From a virus, in the IMG/VR virus record IMGVR_UViG_3300032797_000048, positions 1 through 47,730 of that record: DNA of 47,730 nucleotides; one strand, 5' to 3'. Below, piece by piece: positions 17,601 through 25,897 of the stretch. Position 1 is the first letter of the stretch. Each line of letters opens with the position of its first letter. The notes under the pieces are model-generated. The model was not told the DNA's origin and searched no databases. It was given only the letters and a program-made list of their open reading frames with translations. Position numbers and translations under genes: made by a program.

Positions 17601-19009
17601 CCCCCCTTATGTTTTATCCATTGATAACCTAGTTGACGAAGTTTTTCAGTTGCCCTTTCTTTTGCTTCTACATACGGATTATATCCAGTTTTAGAAAACG
17701 AATCAAATTCTGCTGGAGTAAACCTGCGTTTAAATGAATGATAGATCATTTCTCCAGAAATTATGTCTTCACCAGCTATATGTTTTCCTTGACTTATAAG
17801 TGCATTATAGTTTTTGATTTCTCTTTCTGAAATACCAAAAGCATTAAACACATCCTGACCGATACGATCAAAGTCTAATATCTTTTCTTCAGGTTTTTTT
17901 ACTCTTATTATATTTTCTCCGTATGATTTGGCGACATTAATATCAGAAGTCGTAAATACACCCTGTCCTAAAAGAATATTTCCTTTTACATCTGACTGCA
18001 TTACTTTTTGAATTTCAGTGAAATCTTTTGGTTGTCCTCTATACAATGATGGTGCATTTATATCGGATTGGATAATCTTTTTCTGTTCCCTCAGTACATC
18101 CGCAGTTCCAAGTAATCCCTGTAAATTAGTATGTTTCTGGTTTATAGTTTCAACATTCTGCCGAAGATCATTCATTTTCAGTGCATTTGCTTCTTTACTT
18201 TGCAGTAACCTATCATCCATTGCCAGTGACTCAAACGCTTTTTCAACTGATTTACTCATCTGTAATGATGCCTTTATGGTTGGCATCAATTTTACAGCAC
18301 CCATTATTTGACCAGATAGCAAAACATCCGTTCCTACATCAGCGACAAAGTTTATAATCTTAACTGTACTCCATGCAAGATCCCCTGCAATCGGCACTTT
18401 CAGTAACTTACGTTTCATCTCTGACATATATACTGGATACAAGTCCGCACCATATATAACTTTCTGTAATCCTGTCCTTATAGATTCATGTGCGTAGGGT
18501 GCATATCTCTTCGGCTTACCGTAAAGTAATCTCACCCAACCACGTTGCTTGGATATAAGATACTGCAATTCCTCTTCTGGTATCTTTATTTGTTTATTCA
18601 GTAGTGCATTGCCCAAAGCTTCAGTCAATCCCATTTTTGTTTTACCAATCTTACGATCAGCTAGCCACGAATAATAAGCACCAATCATCCTTTGATAACC
18701 ACCAAGCAGACTAACTGGAAATGCAATGGCGTCAGTAAATGCTTCTTGCATTATTGAACCTTTTTTAAGTGATTCTTTATATGCGATGTTGTCTATAATG
18801 TTCTGATCTTTTATAAATGCTGGTTGTTCGGCAGGTAAAGTTTGAAGTTTGGATGATACTCGCTGCTGACCGATCTCTGTTGGAATATCAGACACAAATG
18901 GAGATGATGGCGTCACGGAAGTAAAGGGAGAATTAGTGGGTGTCTCGGTAGGAGTAATATCCTCAAATGGACTCTTGCGTGTTAAGCCATTTTGTTTAAC
19001 ACTACCCAT
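14603..19009 (-). CDS. Giant virion/ejection protein with ADP-ribosyltransferase-like insert, 1468 aa
   Basis: The last gene of the leftward block and the largest protein. Its position after the tail nozzle and two coiled-coil proteins fits the giant internal protein that podoviruses eject with DNA. Residues about 320-492 look like an ART-type (polyvalent-protein) domain: SLYRGQ (Arg324), GVFTTSD (350-356), AKSYGE (360-365) and a strand YISLSDDALKVL. Long coiled-coil stretches surround it, and the C-terminal region has hydrophobic segments (MLAGVIYLGSQLGF) that may insert in the membrane. If active, the ART would modify host proteins at injection, as T4 Alt does. The catalytic Glu is not obvious to me. 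Confidence 0.75.
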   Translation of the reverse strand: MGSVKQNGLTRKSPFEDITPTETPTNSPFTSVTPSSPFVSDIPTEIGQQRVSSKLQTLPAEQPAFIKDQNIIDNIAYKESLKKGSIMQEAFTDAIAFPVSLLGGYQRMIGAYYSWLADRKIGKTKMGLTEALGNALLNKQIKIPEEELQYLISKQRGWVRLLYGKPKRYAPYAHESIRTGLQKVIYGADLYPVYMSEMKRKLLKVPIAGDLAWSTVKIINFVADVGTDVLLSGQIMGAVKLMPTIKASLQMSKSVEKAFESLAMDDRLLQSKEANALKMNDLRQNVETINQKHTNLQGLLGTADVLREQKKIIQSDINAPSLYRGQPKDFTEIQKVMQSDVKGNILLGQGVFTTSDINVAKSYGENIIRVKKPEEKILDFDRIGQDVFNAFGISEREIKNYNALISQGKHIAGEDIISGEMIYHSFKRRFTPAEFDSFSKTGYNPYVEAKERATEKLRQLGYQWIKHKGGIRSGGIKHDVYISLSDDALKVLESIESLKSKKSVSEQQLRTVNKVIKGAKPELLADVNAMSKTVSDTLNEVLDQVLIRKQTVREMRGAVKIDTSSDQHIVQVIDTAVNELEKAKGIKITPTVERLGETTVTSLQSVPTQISAINRGMSILDDLDEALKTQIQRAVYIEDIKAMTKPTGKFAEATRGFKTQTEEGAIAYQNMLREAKLSGLMNKQQIDRYAKAWSGNKVEKVEELGINDLKSVHESLKAFDNMKGDLNPIVQFAKAGVFVPDWMAMENLGLHAVHAGVDDAQMMIHKFMDSLHKEMNIQTRGFNELFHKKWGTDQDEFLSYLLDQGERGIFDPAQAGIPPDLMSKFNDAQINYMVGVRNKVKDFSDNVADMAIELGYMTKDVDTINNLKIQSTAYADQLAILNNSLKNAEKRSPEWYSIKGQIGDIKKAKKVADDKIESYPALYQENYYPYVKSLKGDIEQSAKAIREQNYKRVKGKESLEWTSNQPSRQDVYDRYGRGAFRRNIPLQINSPEFMKRLDDESLFSRRATEVVSTAMESELRKIFLEPAIRKGQALIDSLPVNDVSTQMHITFDRIARKSRNMEMLGDQSLNQWFYGKSKWIEKVTNGRWRSRERAWEHFANTLRQLGMSGTILGNFKVATKNLFQVMHTVPTIGATATYAGWESMFTQGGRRLLANMPVMIGRIPLEALDITKAGAWTTINKYGGFANLGIEKYVNCSASGNGAIWKIMTSNTAKMDQLGRYAVSKGYDPKSLHGFRFWDVMADAVDDGLFKDVMDSANMNVKFTQWSYHKHDMSPALSSASGKLFMMFQNWSQHYIGAYLPQLWKTLITGKSPITEAMGRNFKWYNYERYALLSHLSMLAGVIYLGSQLGFDMSWLYPTSQVPSGRLMGKNVPFGIPPPVATAVDLSIATLGQLVTGSLSNDNTAIDEATSRLLQYDIPSMIPTGVGVRTGIKVLTGEKPPQSIFMTVNQEKTSYEIGRTRGGRSRSR

Positions 19010-19011
19010 AT

Positions 19012-20166
19012 CTATTTACCTCCAGCGTGGAATATCTGATCTAATACTTTAAGTGCAACTGTGTTAGAAAATCCCTGCTTAATAAGATCATCATAAGCCC
19101 TTTGCTCATCAGTTCCATAATAGGTCTTTGCCTGCTTTATTTTATCAGGAGTTGTCAATCTTGATATATCTGATCTTTCTGCGGGGGTCAATGTCGGCAA
19201 TGCTTTTGTAGGACTTACAACTTGGTAGCCAGTTTCGGTTCGTTTCTTATTATACCATCTAGGACTCAACGTTTCAACTTTCTGTAATTCGGATGGTATC
19301 GGAAGTTGATCCATAACATCGGCATATCTAGGATCAGACAACATCGCATTATACTGACGACCAACATTAGAATAAAGGGAATCCAATCTTTGTAACTCAT
19401 AATCTGGTATTTCTTTTACTTTACCAGTTTTCTTATCGGTATATTGACTTATAGTAACAGCCATCTCTTTCATGTAATCATCGTAGGCATTAATATAAGA
19501 AGTAGTATTTGGGTCTTTGTCGCCAGATGTTCTCAATTCAGCAATCTTCATAGCATTGGCACGATTAAGTTCTCCTTGTGTTGCAGTAGCACCAATCTGC
19601 ATCTTTGTTCTTGCGGTCTCTGCTTGTTGCGTTGCCTCAACTCTAGCCATTGCACCAGTCTGCTGCATCTGCTCAAGTTCAGTCTTATATGGTTGCAGTA
19701 TCTTCGCTTTTTGCTCTTCGGTTTTTGCGTCAATTATTCCCTTATAGTCTGCAAGTGCTTTATCAAGAGCCAACTGTATATCACCTAGTTGTTTCTTTCT
19801 GAATGGTTCATTCTCATACTCATATGCTTTTTGCAGTGAATCTTTGTATTTCAATTGGAAGTTATTAATATCATTAGTTATCTGCTGGTTCGCTTGATCC
19901 AGCTTTGTCTGATTCATTGCAATATCTGCTTGAACCTTTTGCTGATCAGTTAATGCTCCTTGTTCTTTTACTACAGTTTCACGCTCTTTGAGTCCAAACT
20001 CTTTCATCCATTTGCCGAACTCAGCGTGTTCTTTATTCTGTGCATCCTCCCTAGCTTGAAGTTCTTTCTTCTTGGCATTTAATCCTGCAAGGAATCCAGT
20101 TAGTGCTGCAAGTGCAGGACTTGGCTGTATCTTGTTCTTATCAATCTTTGCATAACCTCCGCCCAT
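19012..20166 (-). CDS. Coiled-coil internal virion protein, 384 aa
   Basis: Residues about 25-200 are almost continuous Gln/Lys/Glu/Ala coiled coil, typical of podoviral ejection (pilot) proteins. The start at 20166 was chosen because TGGGGGTATTAACT lies just upstream and the preceding gene stops at 20169. A second ATG at 20181 is possible. It is three bases from the next gene. Confidence 0.65.
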   Translation of the reverse strand: MGGGYAKIDKNKIQPSPALAALTGFLAGLNAKKKELQAREDAQNKEHAEFGKWMKEFGLKERETVVKEQGALTDQQKVQADIAMNQTKLDQANQQITNDINNFQLKYKDSLQKAYEYENEPFRKKQLGDIQLALDKALADYKGIIDAKTEEQKAKILQPYKTELEQMQQTGAMARVEATQQAETARTKMQIGATATQGELNRANAMKIAELRTSGDKDPNTTSYINAYDDYMKEMAVTISQYTDKKTGKVKEIPDYELQRLDSLYSNVGRQYNAMLSDPRYADVMDQLPIPSELQKVETLSPRWYNKKRTETGYQVVSPTKALPTLTPAERSDISRLTTPDKIKQAKTYYGTDEQRAYDDLIKQGFSNTVALKVLDQIFHAGGK

Positions 20167-20168
20167 AG

Positions 20169-20924
20169 TTAATACCCCCATAGAACTGATACAGGATCAG
20201 TATAATCTACATTAGGTGTAAAAGGATTGTTGGCAGGCGTAGTAAGCCTCGTTGCTCTTCTAATATAATCCAACGCAGGATTAGCTGGAGCTAGATTTCC
20301 ATACTCCTCTCCGACAAAAGGAGGATTCACAGGAAGAGTCGGACCAAACTCTTCTAGTTCGCCCTGTTTCCCGCTGTATTTTCCAGCGATGAAATCGTAG
20401 ATTAAGGGAGCAAGGTTTTCTGCTGATGCACCTATCTGATTAGCGTCTCCAGATGCTTTTGCCGATTCTAGTTGTGCCAATCCGAGATTAAAGGATTGAA
20501 CACCCGCCTGATAATCAGACTTCATTTGCTCAACCTGTAACGCTTTTTCCCTTGCAATTCTTGCGACATCTTCAACTGCGTATCTGTTTAGCTCCCCTAC
20601 TTTACGTTGGTAGTTTCCAGTCCTTATACCACCAGATACAGCCATCGTAGATGCAAGATTCTTCTGACTCAATTCAAGTTGGCGATTGATCGCATCCTGT
20701 TCTGCTTGGGTCTCTAGCCTGCCAGCCTGCTCAATGGCATTGAACTTTCGTAACAACTCGTTCTGTTGCCATCTGTTCTGTTTACCCTGTTTCCAGCGAT
20801 CCCACCAACCTTCGAGTCCACCCTCAAGAACACCGAGACCGCCACCAATAGCACTTCCTAGTGGTCCAAACTTTGAACCTATCGCTGCACCCTCAAGCCC
20901 CCTCTCGATTATTTTATTAGCCAT
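20169..20924 (-). CDS. Internal virion (ejection) protein with glycine-rich N-terminus, 251 aa
   Basis: The N-terminus (GLEGAAIGSKFGPLGSAIGG then GLGVLEGGLEGWW) is a glycine-rich amphipathic segment like those at the start of podoviral ejection proteins and pore formers. A coiled coil follows (about 55-140). The C-terminal third is Pro/Asn-rich. It heads the three-gene ejection set. Confidence 0.65.
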   Translation of the reverse strand: MANKIIERGLEGAAIGSKFGPLGSAIGGGLGVLEGGLEGWWDRWKQGKQNRWQQNELLRKFNAIEQAGRLETQAEQDAINRQLELSQKNLASTMAVSGGIRTGNYQRKVGELNRYAVEDVARIAREKALQVEQMKSDYQAGVQSFNLGLAQLESAKASGDANQIGASAENLAPLIYDFIAGKYSGKQGELEEFGPTLPVNPPFVGEEYGNLAPANPALDYIRRATRLTTPANNPFTPNVDYTDPVSVLWGY

Positions 20925-21087
20925 TCTTTACCACCCCTCTGATCTCTACAGGAATGATCGTTTGTGGAGTCGGATAAGTCTTGGTTAATATCTCCTTTCT
21001 CGCTGGCGGAGAATGTCGCTCACCCATAGACTTAACCACTACAACTGTTTTCTTCGTCACTGTACGTTCCAATTTACGATTATTCAT
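20917..21087 (-). CDS. Hypothetical small basic protein, 56 aa
   Basis: A 56-residue Lys/Arg/Val-rich frame that overlaps the next start by 8 bases, in keeping with the local gene spacing. The start at 21087 is preceded by GGTGGTTATA, and longer in-frame starts exist up to 21111. No family is recognised. It could be a chance frame, but its position and overlap favour a gene. Confidence 0.4.
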   Translation of the reverse strand: MNNRKLERTVTKKTVVVVKSMGERHSPPARKEILTKTYPTPQTIIPVEIRGVVKNG

Positions 21088-21116
21088 TATAACCACCATC
21101 CACAATGCCATTATTT

Positions 21117-21219
21117 ACGCATATACGCCACACCACGCACAGTCTATTGATTTTATGGGTAAAACATACCCATACGTTTATATACGACGATTATACGACA
21201 ACATTAATACATTAATACA
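21117..21219. promoter_or_regulatory. Non-coding element with hairpin and TTAATACAT repeats
   Basis: Contains ACGCACAG (shared with 14516-14523 and 45383-45390), a hairpin TATGGGTA/TACCCATA (21154-21161 and 21167-21174, 5-base loop) and two overlapping TTAATACAT copies (21204-21220). The latter otherwise occur only in the 45.4-46.1 kb control region. This is the only other place in the late block with control-region motifs, so a promoter or operator for the ejection genes is likely (inference). Confidence 0.5.
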
Positions 21220-23058
21220 TCAGAACTGCCTCTGCTTTCGTTTCATATATCTAGGAATCAGCGTTTCTATCTCACCTATAGTCCATCTCAATTTCAAAGA
21301 TAGTAAACGTGCATATACATCGGGAGAGAAGTCACTAACCGCATCATTAGAATCAATAATGAAATTATCAACTGGTTGCTGTTCGTTCTGGTTGAATACC
21401 TGAACAGTAAAAAATCCAGATGCATCCTTTGCACCTATATCTAGTTCCCGCATAAGTGCAACCTTTTCTGCTTCTTGCAGATCGTACCAGTGAGTCCGTA
21501 TCATCGCTTCAATCTGCACATCGTTGTCAGTATCATAATCTGGATGATAGAAACGATTGATTCTTCTGTTTGTTCCAGCAAGTACATACCCATCACTATC
21601 TATCAAGAAAGACGGTGCATGTATATTAATATCCTTTACCCAACTACCAGTTTCAAGATCACACACCCAAGCAGTACCAATACTATCTTGAGTAGCAAGA
21701 ACATAGTACTCGTGACCGTTGCTATCATTATAAACAACACCACTTGGGTTTGATAATCCTTTAATTTTTGAAGCAATGTTTGAAGATAAATTAACATATC
21801 CGTCCTGTGTAAGTTTACACACACCTTTATACTTAGAATAGAATATCAATCCGTTAGATGTTGAACACATACTTCTCGGTGCAGTGCAACCTACACCAAC
21901 CTCTGTCTGGTTACTTGTAGCATCAGTTCCTGATCGCACTTGAATTAATGGTATGGCATCTGGATCACCAGATAGTGACCAGATTGAACGGTTCTTGAAA
22001 AAGTAAAGGGAGCTACCCAAACGAGCTATCGTAGTAACATAATCACCGTCGTCTCGCTTTACATCTATCCAAGAGTCAGCTTCCCAAACTTCTGGCAATC
22101 CTATCTTTGAATATCGAACCAGCGAAGCATCTTCGCCTTCTGGTATGCCGAATAAACGATCAAGATAGAATACCATCTTGTTTAGACCTGATATAGTTCC
22201 GATATTATTAGACCCAATTTCCTCTGAATAGTATGATCCAATAACCAGATCGGATACCATATCCAGACTTGTATCGGTTGCATTTATATTGGTAATGATT
22301 CTATAATATTGTGTAGGTGCTGTTACCGTGTAGGTTTTTGTAGCCCAGATTTCTACATGAGTTACATCTGGATCTGCCGAAGCCAGATAAGATAAATTCA
22401 CATTCTGATTAACCAAATCCGCTATCGTCTGAATATTCCAGAACGCTGATTTTGCAACAACACTTCCTCCTACTTTCTTCACATATCTATATCTGTAATC
22501 TCGCTTGCCAGATAGGTTTCCAGCCCCGATAGCAGGCACAATGCCCATATTGATTGCTGGTGCGGCTAGATCGAGTGTAGAGGATAATAAAGTAGTTCCA
22601 TCCGCAGTTCCATCAGTCTTTATAATCTCGTGTCCATTAGTGATATACATATAATCAAGATAGGTAACACAGTATATATCATCAGACTTAAGATTGATCT
22701 CAAGACCCGCAGTTATATCCCATATAGTAGGATCGCCTACACCATCCCAAAGATATAACTTAGTTCCCTGAGCCCAAACATAAGCAGTATAAGTTCCTAT
22801 GCTACCACCTACCATAGTGTATTGTCTAGCATACTGATAAAGACCGTTTATATCAGATAGATTCTGAGATACATATATATCCTTATCAAGATATTTCTGA
22901 CCTGTTCGTGGTTTCGGAGAACCAGTGTGCAATCGGATATTCTCTGCGTCTAATAATGCTAGAGGACTCTCGCCCCTACCTGATATTAAACCAGAGTCAA
23001 TAATTCCCTGATCAAATCTTCGTAATGTCCTGTAATACCATCCAGACCCAATCCTCAT
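21220..23058 (-). CDS. Tail nozzle / packaged-DNA stabilisation protein (P22 gp10-like), 612 aa
   Basis: A long beta-rich protein with repeated Trp/Tyr/Gly strand motifs (WDGVGDPTIWDI, MYITNGHEIIKTDG, LYFFKNRSIWSLSG), as in beta-propeller-like tail nozzle proteins of P22-type podoviruses. It would seal DNA in the capsid and form the distal tail. The start at 23058 follows GGTGGAGTG and overlaps the preceding HNH stop as TGATG; an upstream in-frame ATG at 23076 lies inside that gene. A CCCTTTAC copy (bottom strand, 22003-22010) is read as S-L-Y. Confidence 0.72.
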   Translation of the reverse strand: MRIGSGWYYRTLRRFDQGIIDSGLISGRGESPLALLDAENIRLHTGSPKPRTGQKYLDKDIYVSQNLSDINGLYQYARQYTMVGGSIGTYTAYVWAQGTKLYLWDGVGDPTIWDITAGLEINLKSDDIYCVTYLDYMYITNGHEIIKTDGTADGTTLLSSTLDLAAPAINMGIVPAIGAGNLSGKRDYRYRYVKKVGGSVVAKSAFWNIQTIADLVNQNVNLSYLASADPDVTHVEIWATKTYTVTAPTQYYRIITNINATDTSLDMVSDLVIGSYYSEEIGSNNIGTISGLNKMVFYLDRLFGIPEGEDASLVRYSKIGLPEVWEADSWIDVKRDDGDYVTTIARLGSSLYFFKNRSIWSLSGDPDAIPLIQVRSGTDATSNQTEVGVGCTAPRSMCSTSNGLIFYSKYKGVCKLTQDGYVNLSSNIASKIKGLSNPSGVVYNDSNGHEYYVLATQDSIGTAWVCDLETGSWVKDINIHAPSFLIDSDGYVLAGTNRRINRFYHPDYDTDNDVQIEAMIRTHWYDLQEAEKVALMRELDIGAKDASGFFTVQVFNQNEQQPVDNFIIDSNDAVSDFSPDVYARLLSLKLRWTIGEIETLIPRYMKRKQRQF

Positions 23059-23516
23059 CACTCCACCTGCTTCCATGCAGTTCCATGCACTATTCTTCCA
23101 ACCTGAACATGACTCATATTAAATTTATCACTAATATATTTAATACTGAAACCAGACTTATACAATTTTTTCATTGCAATTACATCTACTTCAGATGTTT
23201 TAGAATTACCATGATCTTCTCCAGAAGCATATCGTTCTCTGCCTTTACGAATTTTATCTTCGACATTATCACGATCTGTCCCAAGAACCAAATGTCTAGG
23301 ATTACAACATGCGGGATTATCACAAAGGTGCATAACGATCATTCCTTTTGGAATATCGTCTATTTCTAACTCATACATAACTCTATGAGATCTAAGATTC
23401 TTTCCGCCAATTTTAACTTTACCATAACCCTCTCTGTTTCTTCCAGCAGTCCATTCCCAACACTCATCTTGTTCTCTTACATCCACATGACTCCAGAATC
23501 TTTCTATGAAATTCAT
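23058..23516 (-). CDS. Free-standing HNH homing endonuclease, copy 2
   Basis: A 152-residue relative of the proteins at 7827-8276 and 31149-31604. It carries RSHRVMYE, MHLCDNPACCNPRHLVLGT and DN, then a C-terminal helix-turn-helix-like part (SEVDVIAMKKLYKSGFSIKY). It sits between the HAD-cupin gene and the tail nozzle gene with 4-base and 1-base overlaps, so the insertion left both neighbours translatable. Confidence 0.92.
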   Translation of the reverse strand: MNFIERFWSHVDVREQDECWEWTAGRNREGYGKVKIGGKNLRSHRVMYELEIDDIPKGMIVMHLCDNPACCNPRHLVLGTDRDNVEDKIRKGRERYASGEDHGNSKTSEVDVIAMKKLYKSGFSIKYISDKFNMSHVQVGRIVHGTAWKQVE

Positions 23517-24436
23517 TTCGACTCCTCTATTCTTACTGTGTCGGCATCTTCGTGGTGTGTAGATGTCTCTAATATAACTGCAGGACTTTCTACTGCTTCA
23601 AATCTGTGATTATCCTCTGGAAGTATCGTTACCGACTCTCCCTTTATGTATGAACGAACCTCGCCTTGATGTGTTATCCTTACTACTCCAGCAAGAACTG
23701 TAAAGGTTTCACACTTTTCAATATGATAGTGTAAACTAGATATGTGATCTGGTTGCAATTCGAGTATCTTCGAGCAGTATTGCTCGTCATTAACTATCCA
23801 ATATTCTTTACCCCAAACTTTATCAACTTGTGTACATCTATCAAATGCACGAAGTAATACTGGTATATCTGTAATACCGTGAAGTATTCTTAATACTTCA
23901 ACCAGTGATTCATTATACCAATCTCGATTGTGATAATGATACCTCGCTTCCATATACTTGTAATCACCAAAAGGATTTATTGCCTGTATTGTAGTCCCAA
24001 TTCCTGCCATCTTATAAGCATCTATATCATGCTTGCGATCTCCGATACCGATTGATTTAGATAGATCAATATCGTTATCTATTGCAAGTTGATTTATAGT
24101 AAATGCCTTTTGTATGGACTTTGATTCATCGGTTTCTTCTGGAGACTGAACTATATGGTATCCATCTATAAGTATCCCATCTTTACCAAAATCACCCCAC
24201 ATTCTATTTAATATACTACTTATTTGTTCTATGGTCGCCAGTCCTTCTTTAATACAATTCTGCATCGTCACCCAAAATATCTTATATCCAGCATCCTGTA
24301 AGAACTTATGTGCCTTGAATATGCCATTGATATACTTTACATCTTCATATTTAAGACAGTAATAACAACCATCCTCTTCGGTTGTATTGTTGTTGCGAAC
24401 TACACCGTCTACATCAAAAAACACTGCTCTTTCCAT
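23513..24436 (-). CDS. HAD phosphatase-cupin fusion, likely sugar metabolism, 307 aa
   Basis: The N-terminal HAD domain (residues 1-175) has FFDVDGVV with Asp8 and Asp10 and GIGDRKHDIDAYKMAG as motif III/IV, resembling heptose-bisphosphate or histidinol phosphatases. The C-terminal cupin (about 195-307) has SLHYHIEKCETFTVL and HEDADTVR, like the cupin half of mannose-6-phosphate isomerase/mannose-1-phosphate guanylyltransferase. The fusion suggests making or editing a sugar phosphate, probably feeding the glycosyltransferase cassette. GGAGGGGTCAAAG precedes the start. Confidence 0.78.
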   Translation of the reverse strand: MERAVFFDVDGVVRNNNTTEEDGCYYCLKYEDVKYINGIFKAHKFLQDAGYKIFWVTMQNCIKEGLATIEQISSILNRMWGDFGKDGILIDGYHIVQSPEETDESKSIQKAFTINQLAIDNDIDLSKSIGIGDRKHDIDAYKMAGIGTTIQAINPFGDYKYMEARYHYHNRDWYNESLVEVLRILHGITDIPVLLRAFDRCTQVDKVWGKEYWIVNDEQYCSKILELQPDHISSLHYHIEKCETFTVLAGVVRITHQGEVRSYIKGESVTILPEDNHRFEAVESPAVILETSTHHEDADTVRIEESK

Positions 24437-24451
24437 CTTTGACCCCTCCTG

Positions 24452-25162
24452 TTAGTGACCCCAAACTATTCCCTTAACCGAACCATCTATCAATCCTATA
24501 CCATCAACAACTGGAAACTGATTGTATGGCATAAGTATAGCACCTCTTTCAACGACCCCCTTTGTTGTTTCCATAGTCTTCGCTGTGTGAACTAACTGAT
24601 TAAATAATGTTAGTTCTTCTGAACCAGACATCCACTCGTCATTAACCTTTATCTTGTTTATAACCGCCTCTACTATTAAGATATGCCATTCTGGAGGAAA
24701 CGGAGATTCATCATTGTCATTAGTAAGTTTACTAGGCATTGACCAGAAAAACCACCATATATCTATTCCCGCTGTTACAAACTTTGGATATATCCATAGT
24801 TCTCTACGACCCGATGCGTTCCATATAAACGCCCTACTGGGATTGTCAGTTGAGTCTGTTTCTGCATTACTAAATACACCATAGATATTACTAGGTGATG
24901 GGAGTATAGTAATGACATTATCTGAACCACCATTATCATACCAAAGTCTCTCGTTAGCAATATAGTTAGATGGAATCGTATATCTGGCTTCTAACGATGA
25001 ATCAAACTTATAGAAATCCTGACATACTATTTTTAGCATCGAAGCCATCTTGAGTTGGACTTGATTAATAAAAGATATAATACGAGTATCATTCCAGTAT
25101 CGTCTAGCTCCAATAGTATCTTGTATGTAGTCAATCATGTCCCTGACAATTATAGTAACCAC
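24452..25162 (-). CDS. Head-tail adaptor-like protein, 236 aa
   Basis: The N-terminal IIVRDMIDYIQDTIGARRYWNDTRIISFINQVQLKMA resembles phage adaptor (head completion) proteins, which begin with helices of this kind and bind the portal. The middle has aromatic beta-rich segments (ELWIYPKF, IDIWWFFW). The start is GTG at 25162 after GATGGGGGG; an internal ATG at 25138 is possible. It precedes the tail nozzle in transcription order, separated by inserted genes. Confidence 0.6.
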   Translation of the reverse strand: MVTIIVRDMIDYIQDTIGARRYWNDTRIISFINQVQLKMASMLKIVCQDFYKFDSSLEARYTIPSNYIANERLWYDNGGSDNVITILPSPSNIYGVFSNAETDSTDNPSRAFIWNASGRRELWIYPKFVTAGIDIWWFFWSMPSKLTNDNDESPFPPEWHILIVEAVINKIKVNDEWMSGSEELTLFNQLVHTAKTMETTKGVVERGAILMPYNQFPVVDGIGLIDGSVKGIVWGH

Positions 25163-25187
25163 CCCCCATCTTTTTCCATTATGGTCA

Positions 25188-25325
25188 TTATTTGCTACCT
25201 ACCAAATCTTTAGGATCAACAGTAAAACATACTTTGATTTTTCCATCTTCGGTTGTAGAAATATCAAAATCAAAATCCTTTGCAAACTCGATTATCATCT
25301 TTATGAACTTTATAAGACTATTCAT
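25188..25325 (-). CDS. Hypothetical small protein, 45 aa
   Basis: A 45-residue frame (MNSLIKFIKMIIEFAKDFDF then DISTTEDGKIKV...) preceded by GGAATCAAGGAA. It overlaps the previous stop by ATGA, so it is probably translated. It has an amphipathic N-terminal helix. No family is recognised. Confidence 0.55.
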   Translation of the reverse strand: MNSLIKFIKMIIEFAKDFDFDISTTEDGKIKVCFTVDPKDLVGSK

Positions 25326-25555
25326 TTCCTTGATTCCTCCATAGCAATTCGTATTGCCTGTTTTCTACTCTTTACAATCGCACCACTACCAGAATGTAGA
25401 GTATGGTGCTTAAACTCGTGCATCACCGCTGGTATCTTCTCTTTACCATGAAGATATTTACGTCTTGCTTTTGCACCAGCACCGAGTCTATTTGCATGAT
25501 GTTCCGCCTTCATAAGTCTCTTTACAAGATTAAGTTTAACCTTTTTTACTTGCAC
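25322..25555 (-). CDS. Conserved small phage protein, DUF6496-like, 77 aa
   Basis: The C-terminal motif VMHEFKHHTLHSGSGAIVKS followed by RKQAIRIAMEESRK matches the common short phage family with consensus 'vMhEfkhG.LhSGs...VksRkQAiAIAlsEar' (DUF6496 from memory). The function is unknown; these proteins are usually encoded near head-tail genes. The start is GTG at 25555 after GAAGAAGGTG. It overlaps both neighbours. Confidence 0.72.
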   Translation of the reverse strand: MQVKKVKLNLVKRLMKAEHHANRLGAGAKARRKYLHGKEKIPAVMHEFKHHTLHSGSGAIVKSRKQAIRIAMEESRK

Positions 25556-25709
25556 GATGTAACACCTTCTTCAATGCCTTGTGTTTACTGTGTTTTGGAG
25601 TCCATCCAGTTTTCCTAAGTGTTCCATACACGTAAGCATTTGTCCGTTCTTCTGAATAACCTCTTTTTCGTGCCGTTGCTTTTAATGATCGTTCTAATGC
25701 TACTGGCAT
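25536..25709 (-). CDS. Conserved small basic phage protein, 57 aa
   Basis: MPVALERSLKATARKRGYSE followed by ERTNAYVYGTLRKTGW matches a widespread short phage protein pattern ('l.kalk..A.kkGl.g.raGAYVYGtmrktGWkP'). It is strongly basic with a Lys/His-rich tail. The function is unknown. It is often next to the DUF6496-like gene, as here. AGGAGGCAGTAGT precedes the start. It overlaps the next gene by 20 bases. Confidence 0.7.
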   Translation of the reverse strand: MPVALERSLKATARKRGYSEERTNAYVYGTLRKTGWTPKHSKHKALKKVLHRASKKG

Positions 25710-25710
25710 A

Positions 25711-25896
25711 CTACTGCCTCCTAAATACTGTTGATACTTTTTTCAATCTTCTAAATACATTCAGAGTTCCCTTTACGGTTGCATAATCATAGAATATATA
25801 CCCTGAACTTCCAGCAGTATAATACAGTAGATGTAAAGGGGGTATATCTATTAGGGAATAGAATAATGTAATTAGGGCTGAAAAAAATTTATACAT
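25711..25896 (-). CDS. Doubtful 61-aa frame in a gap
   Basis: A 61-residue frame (MYKFFSALITLFYSLIDIPP start) with no ribosome binding site and two CCCTTTAC copies in opposite orientations (25769-25776, 25833-25840). It would fill the 188-base gap between the glycosyltransferase and the small basic protein gene. The region may instead be non-coding and regulatory. Confidence 0.2.
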   Translation of the reverse strand: MYKFFSALITLFYSLIDIPPLHLLYYTAGSSGYIFYDYATVKGTLNVFRRLKKVSTVFRRQ

Positions 25897-25897
25897 T

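Noticed and set aside
24654-24884. Plus-strand frames within the late block (this and many others)
   Set aside because: They are antisense to genes with clear families or consistent spacing and have no ribosome binding sites.
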